Shown piece by piece: positions 19,230 to 26,881 of a DNA stretch of 64,000 nucleotides (the first letter of the stretch is position 1; each line of letters begins with the position of its first letter). Source of the stretch: CAYMUC01 sp964471865. GTDB taxonomy: Bacteria > Actinomycetota > Acidimicrobiia > Acidimicrobiales > Ilumatobacteraceae. Location: contig CAYYHU010000008.1 of the NCBI GenBank assembly GCA_964471865.1, positions 1 through 64,000 on the forward strand, written 5' to 3'. A model generated the notes under the pieces. That model made no database searches. It saw nothing but the letters and a program-made list of their open reading frames with translations, and was not told the DNA's origin. Both the position numbers and the translations under genes were made by a program.

Positions 19230-20263
19230 CCGCCACCGATGAAGCGATGTCGCCGACACCTCCACTCGAGGCACCTGCGACACCCGCCCTCCCCTGGAAG
19301 ACGCGCCTTCGTCCCCTCATGGGTCCCGGGGTGCTCGTCGCTCTCGTCGTGGTCTTTGGAGCTCTCTACCCCGACACGTTCCTCACCAAGACCAACCTGG
19401 TCAACAACGTCCTGGGTCAGGTGACGTTCCTCGCGATCGTCGCCAGCGTGCAGACCGTGGTGATGGTCGTGGGCGAATTCGATCTGTCCGTGAGCGGTCT
19501 TGCCGCTCTCGCGGCCGTGGTGTGCGCCACCCAGATCAACACCGCCGGTCTCGACGGCAGCCCCGAACAACCCGGTTCGGTGCTGTTGGCCTTGGCGACA
19601 GGCCTCGTCGTGGGTCTGCTCGCGGGTCTGTTCAACGGCTTTCTCGTCAGCTACCTCGGGGTGCTCGCCTTCATCGCGACCCTGGGAATGTCGGTGGTTC
19701 TCAAGAACGTCGCGTTGCGCTGGGTGGACGGCAAGCCGGTGTACGGCCTCGTCGACGATGGCTTCGTGAGCGTCGTGCGCGGCGAACTACTCGGCGTTCC
19801 CAAGACGATCTACTTCGCAGGAGCGATCGCTCTCGCCGTGTGGTTCCTCCTCGACCACACCGCTCTGGGTCGCAAGATGTACGCCGTGGGCGGCAACGCC
19901 GAAGCGGCCCGATATTCGGGAATCGACGTCAAGCGGATCAAGTTGATCGCGTTCGGGATCACCGGTCTGGGAGCCGCCGCGGCCGGCATCATGCAAAGCG
20001 CCTACAACGCAACGGCGAACACCACCGCACCTGATCCATGGATGCTGTTGTCGATCGCCTCGGTGTTTCTCGGGATGGCGATGTTCCGCAACGGACGCCC
20101 CAATCTCGTGGGCACCGTGCTCGGGGTGATCCTGTTGCGTCTCCTCGAAAACGGTCTGAACTACACCAGTCTCAACAACTACGTCCAAGACGCGTTGCTG
20201 GGTCTGGCGATCGTCGCCGCAGTCGTGCCTCCGGCGGTGGCTCGACTGCGCGAGACCCGATGA
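19226..20263 (+). CDS. Sugar ABC transporter permease (RbsC/XylH type)
   Basis: The 345-residue integral membrane protein is of the BPD_transp_2 family. It contains EFDLSVSGLAALAAVV, the typical permease motif near the middle, and GRKMYAVGGNAEAARYSGI, the coupling-helix region that contacts the ATPase. Hydrophobic segments fit 8-10 membrane helices. As it is the only permease gene, it should act as a homodimer. The ATG was chosen for its ATGA overlap with the ATPase stop and a strong GGGAGGA at 19214-19220. A longer in-frame reading upstream is a shadow of the ATPase gene. Confidence 0.92.
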   Translation: MTATDEAMSPTPPLEAPATPALPWKTRLRPLMGPGVLVALVVVFGALYPDTFLTKTNLVNNVLGQVTFLAIVASVQTVVMVVGEFDLSVSGLAALAAVVCATQINTAGLDGSPEQPGSVLLALATGLVVGLLAGLFNGFLVSYLGVLAFIATLGMSVVLKNVALRWVDGKPVYGLVDDGFVSVVRGELLGVPKTIYFAGAIALAVWFLLDHTALGRKMYAVGGNAEAARYSGIDVKRIKLIAFGITGLGAAAAGIMQSAYNATANTTAPDPWMLLSIASVFLGMAMFRNGRPNLVGTVLGVILLRLLENGLNYTSLNNYVQDALLGLAIVAAVVPPAVARLRETR

Positions 20264-20273
20264 GGCGGCCATC

Positions 20274-21797
20274 GTGACCGTCGTGCTGGCTCTCGATATC
20301 GGCACCTCGGCGGTCAAGGCCGCCACGGTGGTGGACGGTCGAGTCGACGCGGTCTGTGAAGAACCCCTCGAGGTTGCCACGCCCGCCCCGGGACGAGTCG
20401 AACAAGACCCCCAGGACTGGTGGAACGCCACGGTCGCGGCGGTGACCCGACTGTCTCGCATCGCACCCAGCGCCCCCGAGGTCATCGCCCTCACCGGGCA
20501 GATGCAGGATCTCATTCCTCTCGACGACCACGGCGCAGCACTCGGACGAGCGATCCTCTACGCCGATACTCGAGCCAGTGCCGAACACGAAGAACTCGTC
20601 ATCCGCCTCGGCGGCGGTCCGAACGGACCGTGGACCCGGGCCGTGGGCGCGGAATCGGATGCGACCACGCTGCCCGCGAAATGGCGGTGGCTCGTGACCC
20701 ATGAGCCCGAACGGGCCGCGGCGACGGCCTCGGTGGTCGTGGGTGCTCACGGTTATCTGGCGTCTCGCCTCACCGGACGAGTGGCCACCGATCCGACCAC
20801 GGCGGCCACGACAGGCTGTCTGGATCTCGATCGAGGTCAGTGGTGGACCCCGGCGCTCGAGAACTCGGCTCAGCGTCCCCTACCTATGGCTGGGCTCATC
20901 GCTCCCGACGTGGTTCTGGGTTCGCTGATACCCGAGGCCGCCTCGGCGTTGGCATTGTCGCCGGGTCTCGGAGTCGTGGTGGCGAGTGGTGACGTGGTGG
21001 CGACCACCCTGGGGGTCGTGGGTGAGGACACCGCATCGCCCTACGCCTATGTCGGAACCTCGGGTTGGGTCGCAGTCGCCACCCCCGAGGCTCGTCCCTC
21101 CCCCGGGGTGATCGTGCTACCGGGTCTGGGGCCGCAGCACTGGGTGTCGACGGCTCCGGTGCTGTGCGGAGGCGCCAGCTTGGACTGGGTTCGCACCCAT
21201 CTCCTCGGAGGTCTGGACCATCAACGCTTCGACCGTCTCGCGCAAGGGGCCTGTGCCGCCGAGGTTGGCGTGCTCTGGTGGCCTCATCTCGACGGGTCGC
21301 GCGCACCGAGCCCGGACCCTCACGCTACGGGAGTTCTCATCGGGGCTCGCCGTTCCACTGGCCCCGAGGTGATCGCCGCGGCCGCAGTGGAAGGGCTCGC
21401 GCAGTCGTTACGAGCGATCGCCGAGGTCGTCGCGCCCGGCGAGGAGGATCTCGCCGTCTGCGGCGGAGCGAGTCGCAGTGACGTCACCGCGCAGGTTCTC
21501 GCCGATGTGACCGGGCGACGGGTGCACCGCGTCGTCGACGAGCACGCATCGGTGCGCGGGGCCGCCGCATGTGCCCATCGGGCCCTGGGCGCGTCGGCTC
21601 TCGCTCCGGCTGAACGCCTCGCCACTTTCACACCCCGCGCCGCTCGACATCGCGCTCATCGAGCGGCCGCCGAGGTCTTCGACGGACTCGCGGACGCGCT
21701 GCGTCCGACGTTTTCGTCCCTGGCCCGGTTGAATCAGGGCGCTCACAGCCATCCGACGGCTCCGGCCGACAAACACGAGGGGGAGACCTCACCATGA
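20274..21797 (+). CDS. FGGY-family carbohydrate kinase (second of two)
   Basis: The 507-residue FGGY kinase opens with LALDIGTSAVKA. The C-terminal ATP-binding domain reads AVCGGASRSDVTAQVLADVTG, and VGTSGWVAVA is the mid-protein loop. It is xylulokinase-like but diverged from the first kinase in this locus, so the two are unlikely to be recent duplicates. A GTG start 10 bp after the permease stop was used. The stop overlaps the binding-protein start as ATGA. Placement between permease and binding protein implies that it acts on the imported solute or its first product. Confidence 0.86.
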   Translation: MTVVLALDIGTSAVKAATVVDGRVDAVCEEPLEVATPAPGRVEQDPQDWWNATVAAVTRLSRIAPSAPEVIALTGQMQDLIPLDDHGAALGRAILYADTRASAEHEELVIRLGGGPNGPWTRAVGAESDATTLPAKWRWLVTHEPERAAATASVVVGAHGYLASRLTGRVATDPTTAATTGCLDLDRGQWWTPALENSAQRPLPMAGLIAPDVVLGSLIPEAASALALSPGLGVVVASGDVVATTLGVVGEDTASPYAYVGTSGWVAVATPEARPSPGVIVLPGLGPQHWVSTAPVLCGGASLDWVRTHLLGGLDHQRFDRLAQGACAAEVGVLWWPHLDGSRAPSPDPHATGVLIGARRSTGPEVIAAAAVEGLAQSLRAIAEVVAPGEEDLAVCGGASRSDVTAQVLADVTGRRVHRVVDEHASVRGAAACAHRALGASALAPAERLATFTPRAARHRAHRAAAEVFDGLADALRPTFSSLARLNQGAHSHPTAPADKHEGETSP

Positions 21798-22726
21798 AAC
21801 GATTCCGACGCGTACTCGCCGTCGCTCTTGCCAGCACCGCCGTGGTGGCGGCGTGTGGCAACGACGACGACGCCGCTTCTGAGGACGGGGGCGCTCAGGT
21901 CGCCGTCATCTCGCCGTACTACGGCGCCCAGCCCGCGACCAAAGAGGTCGTGGACGCTTTCGTCAGCCTCGCCGAAGCCAACGGCCACACCGTGACCGTG
22001 GTGGACACGAACAACGACCTCTCCAAGGTGAACGCCGAAATGGAGACGGCGGTCTCGCGTGGCGTGGATGCGATCGTTCTCGGAATGGGCGATCCCCAGG
22101 AGTTCGGCGCCGGTCTGGCCGCCACCCAGCAGGCGGGTATCCCGGTGTTCGGTCTCGACGCCGGAGCCGTTCCCGGAGTGACCGCGAACATCACCTCGGA
22201 CAACACCTTCCTCGGTGAGGCCTCGGCCCAAGCGATCATCGATGCGGTGGGTGAGGGCGGCACCGTCGCCATCATCCACTTCGACCCGTTCGAGCCGGTG
22301 CGTCTGCGCGCTGCGGCGGCACGGCCCCTGTTCGAGGCTGCGGGCTTCACCGTCGTGGAAGACACCCAAGGGGATCCCGCCGACTCGACGGGGTTCGCGA
22401 AGAAGACGGTGCTCGACTGGTTGGTCAAGTACCCCGAAGGTGAACTCGATGCCATCTGGGTGGCCTGGGATGCATCCGCTCTCGGCGCCTATCAGGCAAC
22501 CGAGGAGGCCGGGCGGACCGAGGTGCTCGTCACCGGGGTCGACGGTCAGGATTTCGCTCGCGCCGAGGTGCGCAAGGGTGGCAACTGGATCGTCACGGTG
22601 CGCCAGGACTGGAGCGCCATCGCCGCCAAGGCCCTCGAGACGATCGAGGCTGCGATCGGGGGCACCCTGCCCTCGAGCCAGGTGATCACCGTTCCCGGTG
22701 AGGTCCTGAACAAGGACAACGCCTGA
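21794..22726 (+). CDS. Sugar-binding lipoprotein of ABC importer (Peripla_BP_4)
   Basis: In this 310-residue solute-binding protein, residues 1-21 form a lipoprotein signal with lipobox VAAC, Cys21 being the lipid-attachment residue, followed by an acidic tether (GNDDDAASEDGG). The body is a type I periplasmic binding fold: VAVISPYYGAQPATKEVVDAF, then NDLSKVNAEMETAVSRGVDAI and ITSDNTFLGEASAQAII, as in ribose and autoinducer-2 binding proteins. It overlaps the kinase stop by 4 bp and is the last gene of the plus-strand arm, followed by a strong hairpin. The ligand cannot be deduced from sequence. Confidence 0.92.
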   Translation: MKRFRRVLAVALASTAVVAACGNDDDAASEDGGAQVAVISPYYGAQPATKEVVDAFVSLAEANGHTVTVVDTNNDLSKVNAEMETAVSRGVDAIVLGMGDPQEFGAGLAATQQAGIPVFGLDAGAVPGVTANITSDNTFLGEASAQAIIDAVGEGGTVAIIHFDPFEPVRLRAAAARPLFEAAGFTVVEDTQGDPADSTGFAKKTVLDWLVKYPEGELDAIWVAWDASALGAYQATEEAGRTEVLVTGVDGQDFARAEVRKGGNWIVTVRQDWSAIAAKALETIEAAIGGTLPSSQVITVPGEVLNKDNA

Positions 22727-22771
22727 GGATCCAGCACGCCAACGCAGCTCGCTGAGCGCGTGAACACGATC

Positions 22772-22810
22772 GGGGAGGTGCCGGGCCGAGTCGAGGCCTG
22801 GCCCCTCCCC
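22772..22810 (+). terminator. Strong hairpin after the binding-protein gene
   Basis: A 7-bp stem (GGGGAGG with CCTCCCC), one mismatch, then an 8-bp stem (GCCGGGCC with GGCCTGGC, one G-T pair) enclose a 7-nt loop GAGTCGA. It lies 46 bp after the transporter operon and ahead of the next gene. There is no clean T tract (GCTATCGTTT follows), so it may be a non-canonical terminator or a transcript-stabilising structure. Confidence 0.6.
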
Positions 22811-22827
22811 GCTATCGTTTCCGGGGC

Positions 22828-23862
22828 ATGAGCGACGTCCCCGGTATCGAGATCGGCCCCGTGACCGAGTGGCTGCAACGCCACGTCGAGGGGGCTGTGG
22901 GTCCGTTCCATTTCGATGCCATCGCAGGTGGGCATTCGAATCTGACGATGCGGGTGACGGGAGCCGATGGCGCCCGGTTCGTCCTGCGCCGGCCACCACT
23001 GGGCCATGTGTTGGCATCGGCCCATGACATGGGGCGTGAGCATCGGATCCTGTCGGCTCTGCAGAACACGCCCGTTCCCGTCCCACCTACCGTGGGCTTC
23101 TGTGACGACCTCGACGTCAACGGATCACCGTTCTATGTGATGCGCTTCGTGGAAGGCCATGTCCTACGGGACCGTGAGGCCTCCGAAGCCGCCCTGGACC
23201 TGAACGCTCGAGGCCGGGCGAGCGAATCCCTCGTGGACACTCTCGCTGCGATCCACGCTGTCGATCTCGACGCGGTCGGGTTGTCGGATCTGTCTCGCCA
23301 CGAGGGCTATCTGGCCCGACAGCTGAAGCGCTGGTACGGCCAATGGAACAGCCAGCGCACCCGGGATCTGCGCGATGTCGACGAGGTCCATGATGCGCTC
23401 CTCGAGCGGATCCCCGAACAGGGTCCAGCCACATTGGTCCATGGCGACTACCGCCTCGACAACTGCATGGTCGACGACTCCGGCGATGTCGTGGCCGTTC
23501 TCGACTGGGAGATCTGCACCCTGGGTGACCCTCTCGCCGATATCGGTTTGCTGATGGTCTATTGGAACGGCCCCGGCGACGATCCCTCGGCATGGAACGG
23601 ATCGGCCTCGAACGCCGAGGGCTTTTGGAATCGCCATGATCTCGCCCGGCGCTATGGCGAGGTCAGCGGCCGGGACCTGTCACAGCTCGACATCTATGTG
23701 GCCTTCGCTTTTTGGAAGTTGGCCTGCATCCTCGAAGGCGTCTACGCCCGGTACCTGGGTGGTGCGCTGGGTCAACGGGATCCCGGCGAACTCGAACCGT
23801 TCAAGGTTCAAGTCGAGGCCGCAGCTGCTCAGGCCCGTTTGATCCTGGAGCGCCTCGGATGA
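22828..23862 (+). CDS. Aminoglycoside-phosphotransferase-fold kinase (ACAD10/11-like)
   Basis: In this 344-residue APH-fold protein, the catalytic loop LVHGDYRLDN and the metal-binding LDWEICTLGDPLADI are intact. The N-terminal GGHSNLTMRV and FVLRRPPLG give the nucleotide loop and the conserved lysine-equivalent region. The wording of these motifs matches the acyl-CoA-dehydrogenase-10/11 N-terminal kinase group common in actinobacteria, which phosphorylates 4-hydroxyacyl-CoAs in the mammalian case. It does not look like MtnK, although both share the APH fold. The stop overlaps the PAC2 gene start as ATGA. Confidence 0.82.
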   Translation: MSDVPGIEIGPVTEWLQRHVEGAVGPFHFDAIAGGHSNLTMRVTGADGARFVLRRPPLGHVLASAHDMGREHRILSALQNTPVPVPPTVGFCDDLDVNGSPFYVMRFVEGHVLRDREASEAALDLNARGRASESLVDTLAAIHAVDLDAVGLSDLSRHEGYLARQLKRWYGQWNSQRTRDLRDVDEVHDALLERIPEQGPATLVHGDYRLDNCMVDDSGDVVAVLDWEICTLGDPLADIGLLMVYWNGPGDDPSAWNGSASNAEGFWNRHDLARRYGEVSGRDLSQLDIYVAFAFWKLACILEGVYARYLGGALGQRDPGELEPFKVQVEAAAAQARLILERLG

Positions 23863-24707
23863 CCGAGGCCTTCACCCGATTCGACTCGCCGCCGGCGGGA
23901 CCGATCGAGGTGATGGTCGTCGCGCTCAGCGGTTGGATCGATGCTTCGGGCGCGGCTCAGGCCGCGTTGGAAGAACTCGAGGATCAACTCGGACTTCGTC
24001 TCGTGGCGACCTTCGATGAAGACACCTTCATCGACTATCGGGCTCGTCGTCCCACCCTGGTGGTGCGCGACGGTCTCAGCGAGCGTCTGGTCTGGAATGC
24101 GCCCGAACTGCGCCATGGAACCGACCGGGATGGTCGGGGCGTGCTGGTGCTCAGCGGTCCCGAACCCGATGCCAACTGGCAACGCTTCGCCCAGGCGGTG
24201 GCGGACCTGGCTTGTGAGTTCGGAGTGCGGCGCATGGTCGGCCTCGGCGCGTATCCCTTCGCCACCCCCCACACCCGAGCCACCAAACTCGCCTGCACGA
24301 CACCGTCGGCGGCACTGTTGGCCGAGGTGCCCTACCAGCGCTCCACGGTGGAGGTTCCCGCGGGTATGCAGGCCGTTCTCGAGCGGATCCTGTTCGACCG
24401 GGGTGTGCAGACGATCGGTATCTGGGCCCAGGTTCCCCATTACGTCTCCGCCATGGCCTATCCCGCGGCCTCGGCGGCCTTGCTCGACGCGCTCACCGAG
24501 CTCACCACTCTCGCGATCGATCCTGCGAAGCTGCGCCAACAAGCCGTGATCCAGCGTCAGCGTCTCGACGGTCTCGTCGCGGCGAACGCCGAACACGAAC
24601 GTATGGTGGTGCAACTCGAAGAAGCCTGGGACCTCGCGAACGAGACCGGTGACGAACTCGTCGCCGAACTCGAGAAGTTCCTTCGCGACGGCGACCAGGG
24701 TTCATGA
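23859..24707 (+). CDS. PAC2-family protein
   Basis: The 282-residue protein resembles the PAC2 (proteasome assembly chaperone 2) family. Supporting stretches are VMVVALSGWIDASGAAQAAL near the N-terminus, the RRPTLVVRDG segment, MVGLGAYPFATPHTRAT and the helical C-terminal tail. PAC2 proteins are common in actinobacteria that carry a 20S proteasome, but a chaperone role there is not established. The ATG overlaps the preceding kinase stop, and longer upstream readings are shadows. The last 60 residues (LRQQAVIQRQRLDG to FLRDGDQGS) look like a coiled coil. Confidence 0.82.
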   Translation: MTEAFTRFDSPPAGPIEVMVVALSGWIDASGAAQAALEELEDQLGLRLVATFDEDTFIDYRARRPTLVVRDGLSERLVWNAPELRHGTDRDGRGVLVLSGPEPDANWQRFAQAVADLACEFGVRRMVGLGAYPFATPHTRATKLACTTPSAALLAEVPYQRSTVEVPAGMQAVLERILFDRGVQTIGIWAQVPHYVSAMAYPAASAALLDALTELTTLAIDPAKLRQQAVIQRQRLDGLVAANAEHERMVVQLEEAWDLANETGDELVAELEKFLRDGDQGS

Positions 24708-24790
24708 ACACCCACTGACGACCTCGTCGCTGTCATCCGCTACGGTCCCCACGACCATCACGGATCTCCATGGATGAACAGGAGCGGGCT

Positions 24791-25810
24791 ATGCGTGTCG
24801 ACGGTGGACTCAGTCTCGATCTGCGTAAAGCGGGAGCGAGCGCGAAAGATCTCGAAGCAGCGGGCTACGACGGGGCGTGGACGGCAGAAACCTCCCATGA
24901 TCCGTTCCTGCCGTTGCTGCTCGCGGCCGAACACACCGAGAGACTCGAACTCGGCACCTCGATCGCGGTGGCCTTCGCCCGAAATCCGATGCTGCTCGCC
25001 AACATCGGATGGGATCTGCAGTACTTCTCTCAGGGCCGTTTCATCCTCGGCCTCGGCAGCCAGATCAAGCCGCATATCACCAAGAGGTTCTCGATGCCGT
25101 GGAGCCATCCCGCGGCCCGTATGCGCGAGATGATCCAAGCAGTGCGAGCGATCTGGGACTGCTGGCTCGAGGGCACCAAACTCGAGTTCCGCGGCCAGTT
25201 CTATCAACACACGCTCATGACGCCGTTCTTCACACCGGCCGCAGAGGAGATGGGCACCTACGGTCCGCCCAAGATCTTCCTCGCCGGGGTCGGCGAGTTG
25301 ATGACCGAGGTCGCGGGCGAAGTATGTGACGGTTTCATCTGCCACGGGTTCACCACCGAGAGGTATCTGCGCGAGGTGACGATTCCGGCGCTCGAACGCG
25401 GACGCGCCAAGGCCGGCAAGACCATGGAGGGTTTCGAGATCATCGGGCCGAGCTTCGTCGTCACCGGCGCCGACGAGGACCAGATGCAAGCGGCAGCGGC
25501 GGGCACCCGCCAACAGATCGCCTTCTATGGATCGACCCCGGCGTATCGTCCCGTTCTCGACATCCACGGATGGGGCGGTCTCCAAGACGAGCTCAACACC
25601 ATGTCCAAGCAGGGTCGCTGGACCGAGATGGGCGAGTTGATCGACGATGAGATCCTCAACACCTTCGCCGTGGTCGGTGAGCCCGAGCACATCGGATCCG
25701 AACTGCATCGCCGTTACGGGGATGTGATCCAACGGATCTCGTTCTACGCGCCGTATCAAAGCGATCGCGAACGGTGGCTGCGGGTGCTCGAGGATCTCAA
25801 ATCGGCCTAG
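24791..25810 (+). CDS. LLM-class F420-dependent oxidoreductase
   Basis: The 339-residue luciferase-like (TIM-barrel) enzyme probably uses coenzyme F420 or flavin. The N-terminus reads DLEAAGYDGAWTAETSHDPFLPLLLAA, followed by LELGTSIAVAFARNPM and RFILGLGSQIKPHITKRF, typical of the actinobacterial F420 subgroup. The substrate is unknown. The second ATG was chosen: GGAG at 24781-24784 is six bases ahead, while the ATG at 24770 adds seven residues without a clear ribosome site. It is convergent with the deacetylase gene, with 18 bp between the ends. Confidence 0.87.
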   Translation: MRVDGGLSLDLRKAGASAKDLEAAGYDGAWTAETSHDPFLPLLLAAEHTERLELGTSIAVAFARNPMLLANIGWDLQYFSQGRFILGLGSQIKPHITKRFSMPWSHPAARMREMIQAVRAIWDCWLEGTKLEFRGQFYQHTLMTPFFTPAAEEMGTYGPPKIFLAGVGELMTEVAGEVCDGFICHGFTTERYLREVTIPALERGRAKAGKTMEGFEIIGPSFVVTGADEDQMQAAAAGTRQQIAFYGSTPAYRPVLDIHGWGGLQDELNTMSKQGRWTEMGELIDDEILNTFAVVGEPEHIGSELHRRYGDVIQRISFYAPYQSDRERWLRVLEDLKSA

Positions 25811-25828
25811 AGGCCCACGCGCTGATCC

Positions 25829-26878
25829 TCAACTCATCGAGTCGAAACCGGTGAGCCACCCCACAGCCGCGTCACCGAGTCGGGTCACGTCGTAGCCACC
25901 TTCGGCGAGCACCACACTGGGGTGTCCTCGCTCGGCCACGGCGGCGCCGCACGCCCCCAAACCCTCGAGGCTCACCCGAAAGTCGCCCAAAGGGTCCGTG
26001 TCGAGGGTGTCGAAACCCAGTGACACGATCACGACATCGGGTCCGAACGTGTCGACAACGTCCAAGCCAGCTTCGAGATAGGCGAGATAGGTGTCGTCGT
26101 CGACACCTTCGGGCAACACCACGTTGTGAGTGGTGTGTCGTCCCTTCCCCGCCCCGATCTCGTCTGCGAACCCCAGGTGATAGGGAAACGCCCGCACCGG
26201 ATCGGCATGAAGCGAGACGTACTGGACGTCGCCGCGCTCGTAGAAGATCTGTTGAGTGCCGTTGCCGTGGTGATAGTCGACATCGAGGATGCTCACCCGG
26301 GCCGCTCCGGCGTCGCGAGCCCACTGCGCGGCGATCGCCGCGTTGTTGAAGAAGCAGTACCCCCCGTAGCGCGAGGTCGTCGCATGATGTCCTGGGGGCC
26401 GACAGGCTCCAAAGACGGCTCGTTCACCATCGAGCACCGCCATGGTGGCGCTGATCGCGACGTCGACAGCACTCCGAGCCGCGACATAGGTGCCTTCCAC
26501 GATCGGGGTGGTGGTCTCAAAGCCCCACCAGCCCAGTCCTGCTGCGACGCTCACAGGAGCCCGACCCGGATCCATGCCTCGCCGCAGATCGGCGACGGCG
26601 AAGACATCCGGGACGATTTCTCGGCGCGGACCGATCTCGTGTTGGTATCTCGACCAGGCAGCCTCGAGGAACTCGACGAGTCCAGGATCGTGAACCGCGG
26701 TGATCGCTGTGGTCGGCGCCCGGGTCACGTCGAGACGCTCACAGCCCTCGAGGTTCTCGAGAGCGGAGATGATCGCCTCGATCCGACCGGCATGTTCGAA
26801 CGGGGACTGGAATTGGGAGGCTTCGAGCTCGACTGCGGGATCGTGGCGGGCGTGATCCTGAGAGGCCACCCACCGCAT
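25829..26878 (-). CDS. Histone-deacetylase-superfamily hydrolase (acetylpolyamine/acetoin type)
   Basis: The 349-residue Zn-dependent deacetylase shows the family motifs: RPPGHHATTSRYGGYCFFNN (catalytic His pair and metal region), LDVDYHHGNGTQ (metal ligands Asp and His) and SLGFDTLDTDPLG near the C-terminus. In bacteria such proteins remove acetyl groups from polyamines, acetoin-related compounds or protein lysines. It is 3 bp downstream of an acyl-AMP ligase gene on the same strand, so both are probably one operon. Whether the pair is functionally linked is unknown. Confidence 0.9.
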   Translation of the reverse strand: MRWVASQDHARHDPAVELEASQFQSPFEHAGRIEAIISALENLEGCERLDVTRAPTTAITAVHDPGLVEFLEAAWSRYQHEIGPRREIVPDVFAVADLRRGMDPGRAPVSVAAGLGWWGFETTTPIVEGTYVAARSAVDVAISATMAVLDGERAVFGACRPPGHHATTSRYGGYCFFNNAAIAAQWARDAGAARVSILDVDYHHGNGTQQIFYERGDVQYVSLHADPVRAFPYHLGFADEIGAGKGRHTTHNVVLPEGVDDDTYLAYLEAGLDVVDTFGPDVVIVSLGFDTLDTDPLGDFRVSLEGLGACGAAVAERGHPSVVLAEGGYDVTRLGDAAVGWLTGFDSMS

Positions 26879-26881
26879 CGA

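Noticed and set aside
22828..23862. Possible MtnK (methylthioribose kinase) near the salvage genes
   Set aside because: The APH fold is shared, but motif wording and coupling to PAC2 fit the ACAD10/11-like group better, and a strong hairpin separates it from the locus.
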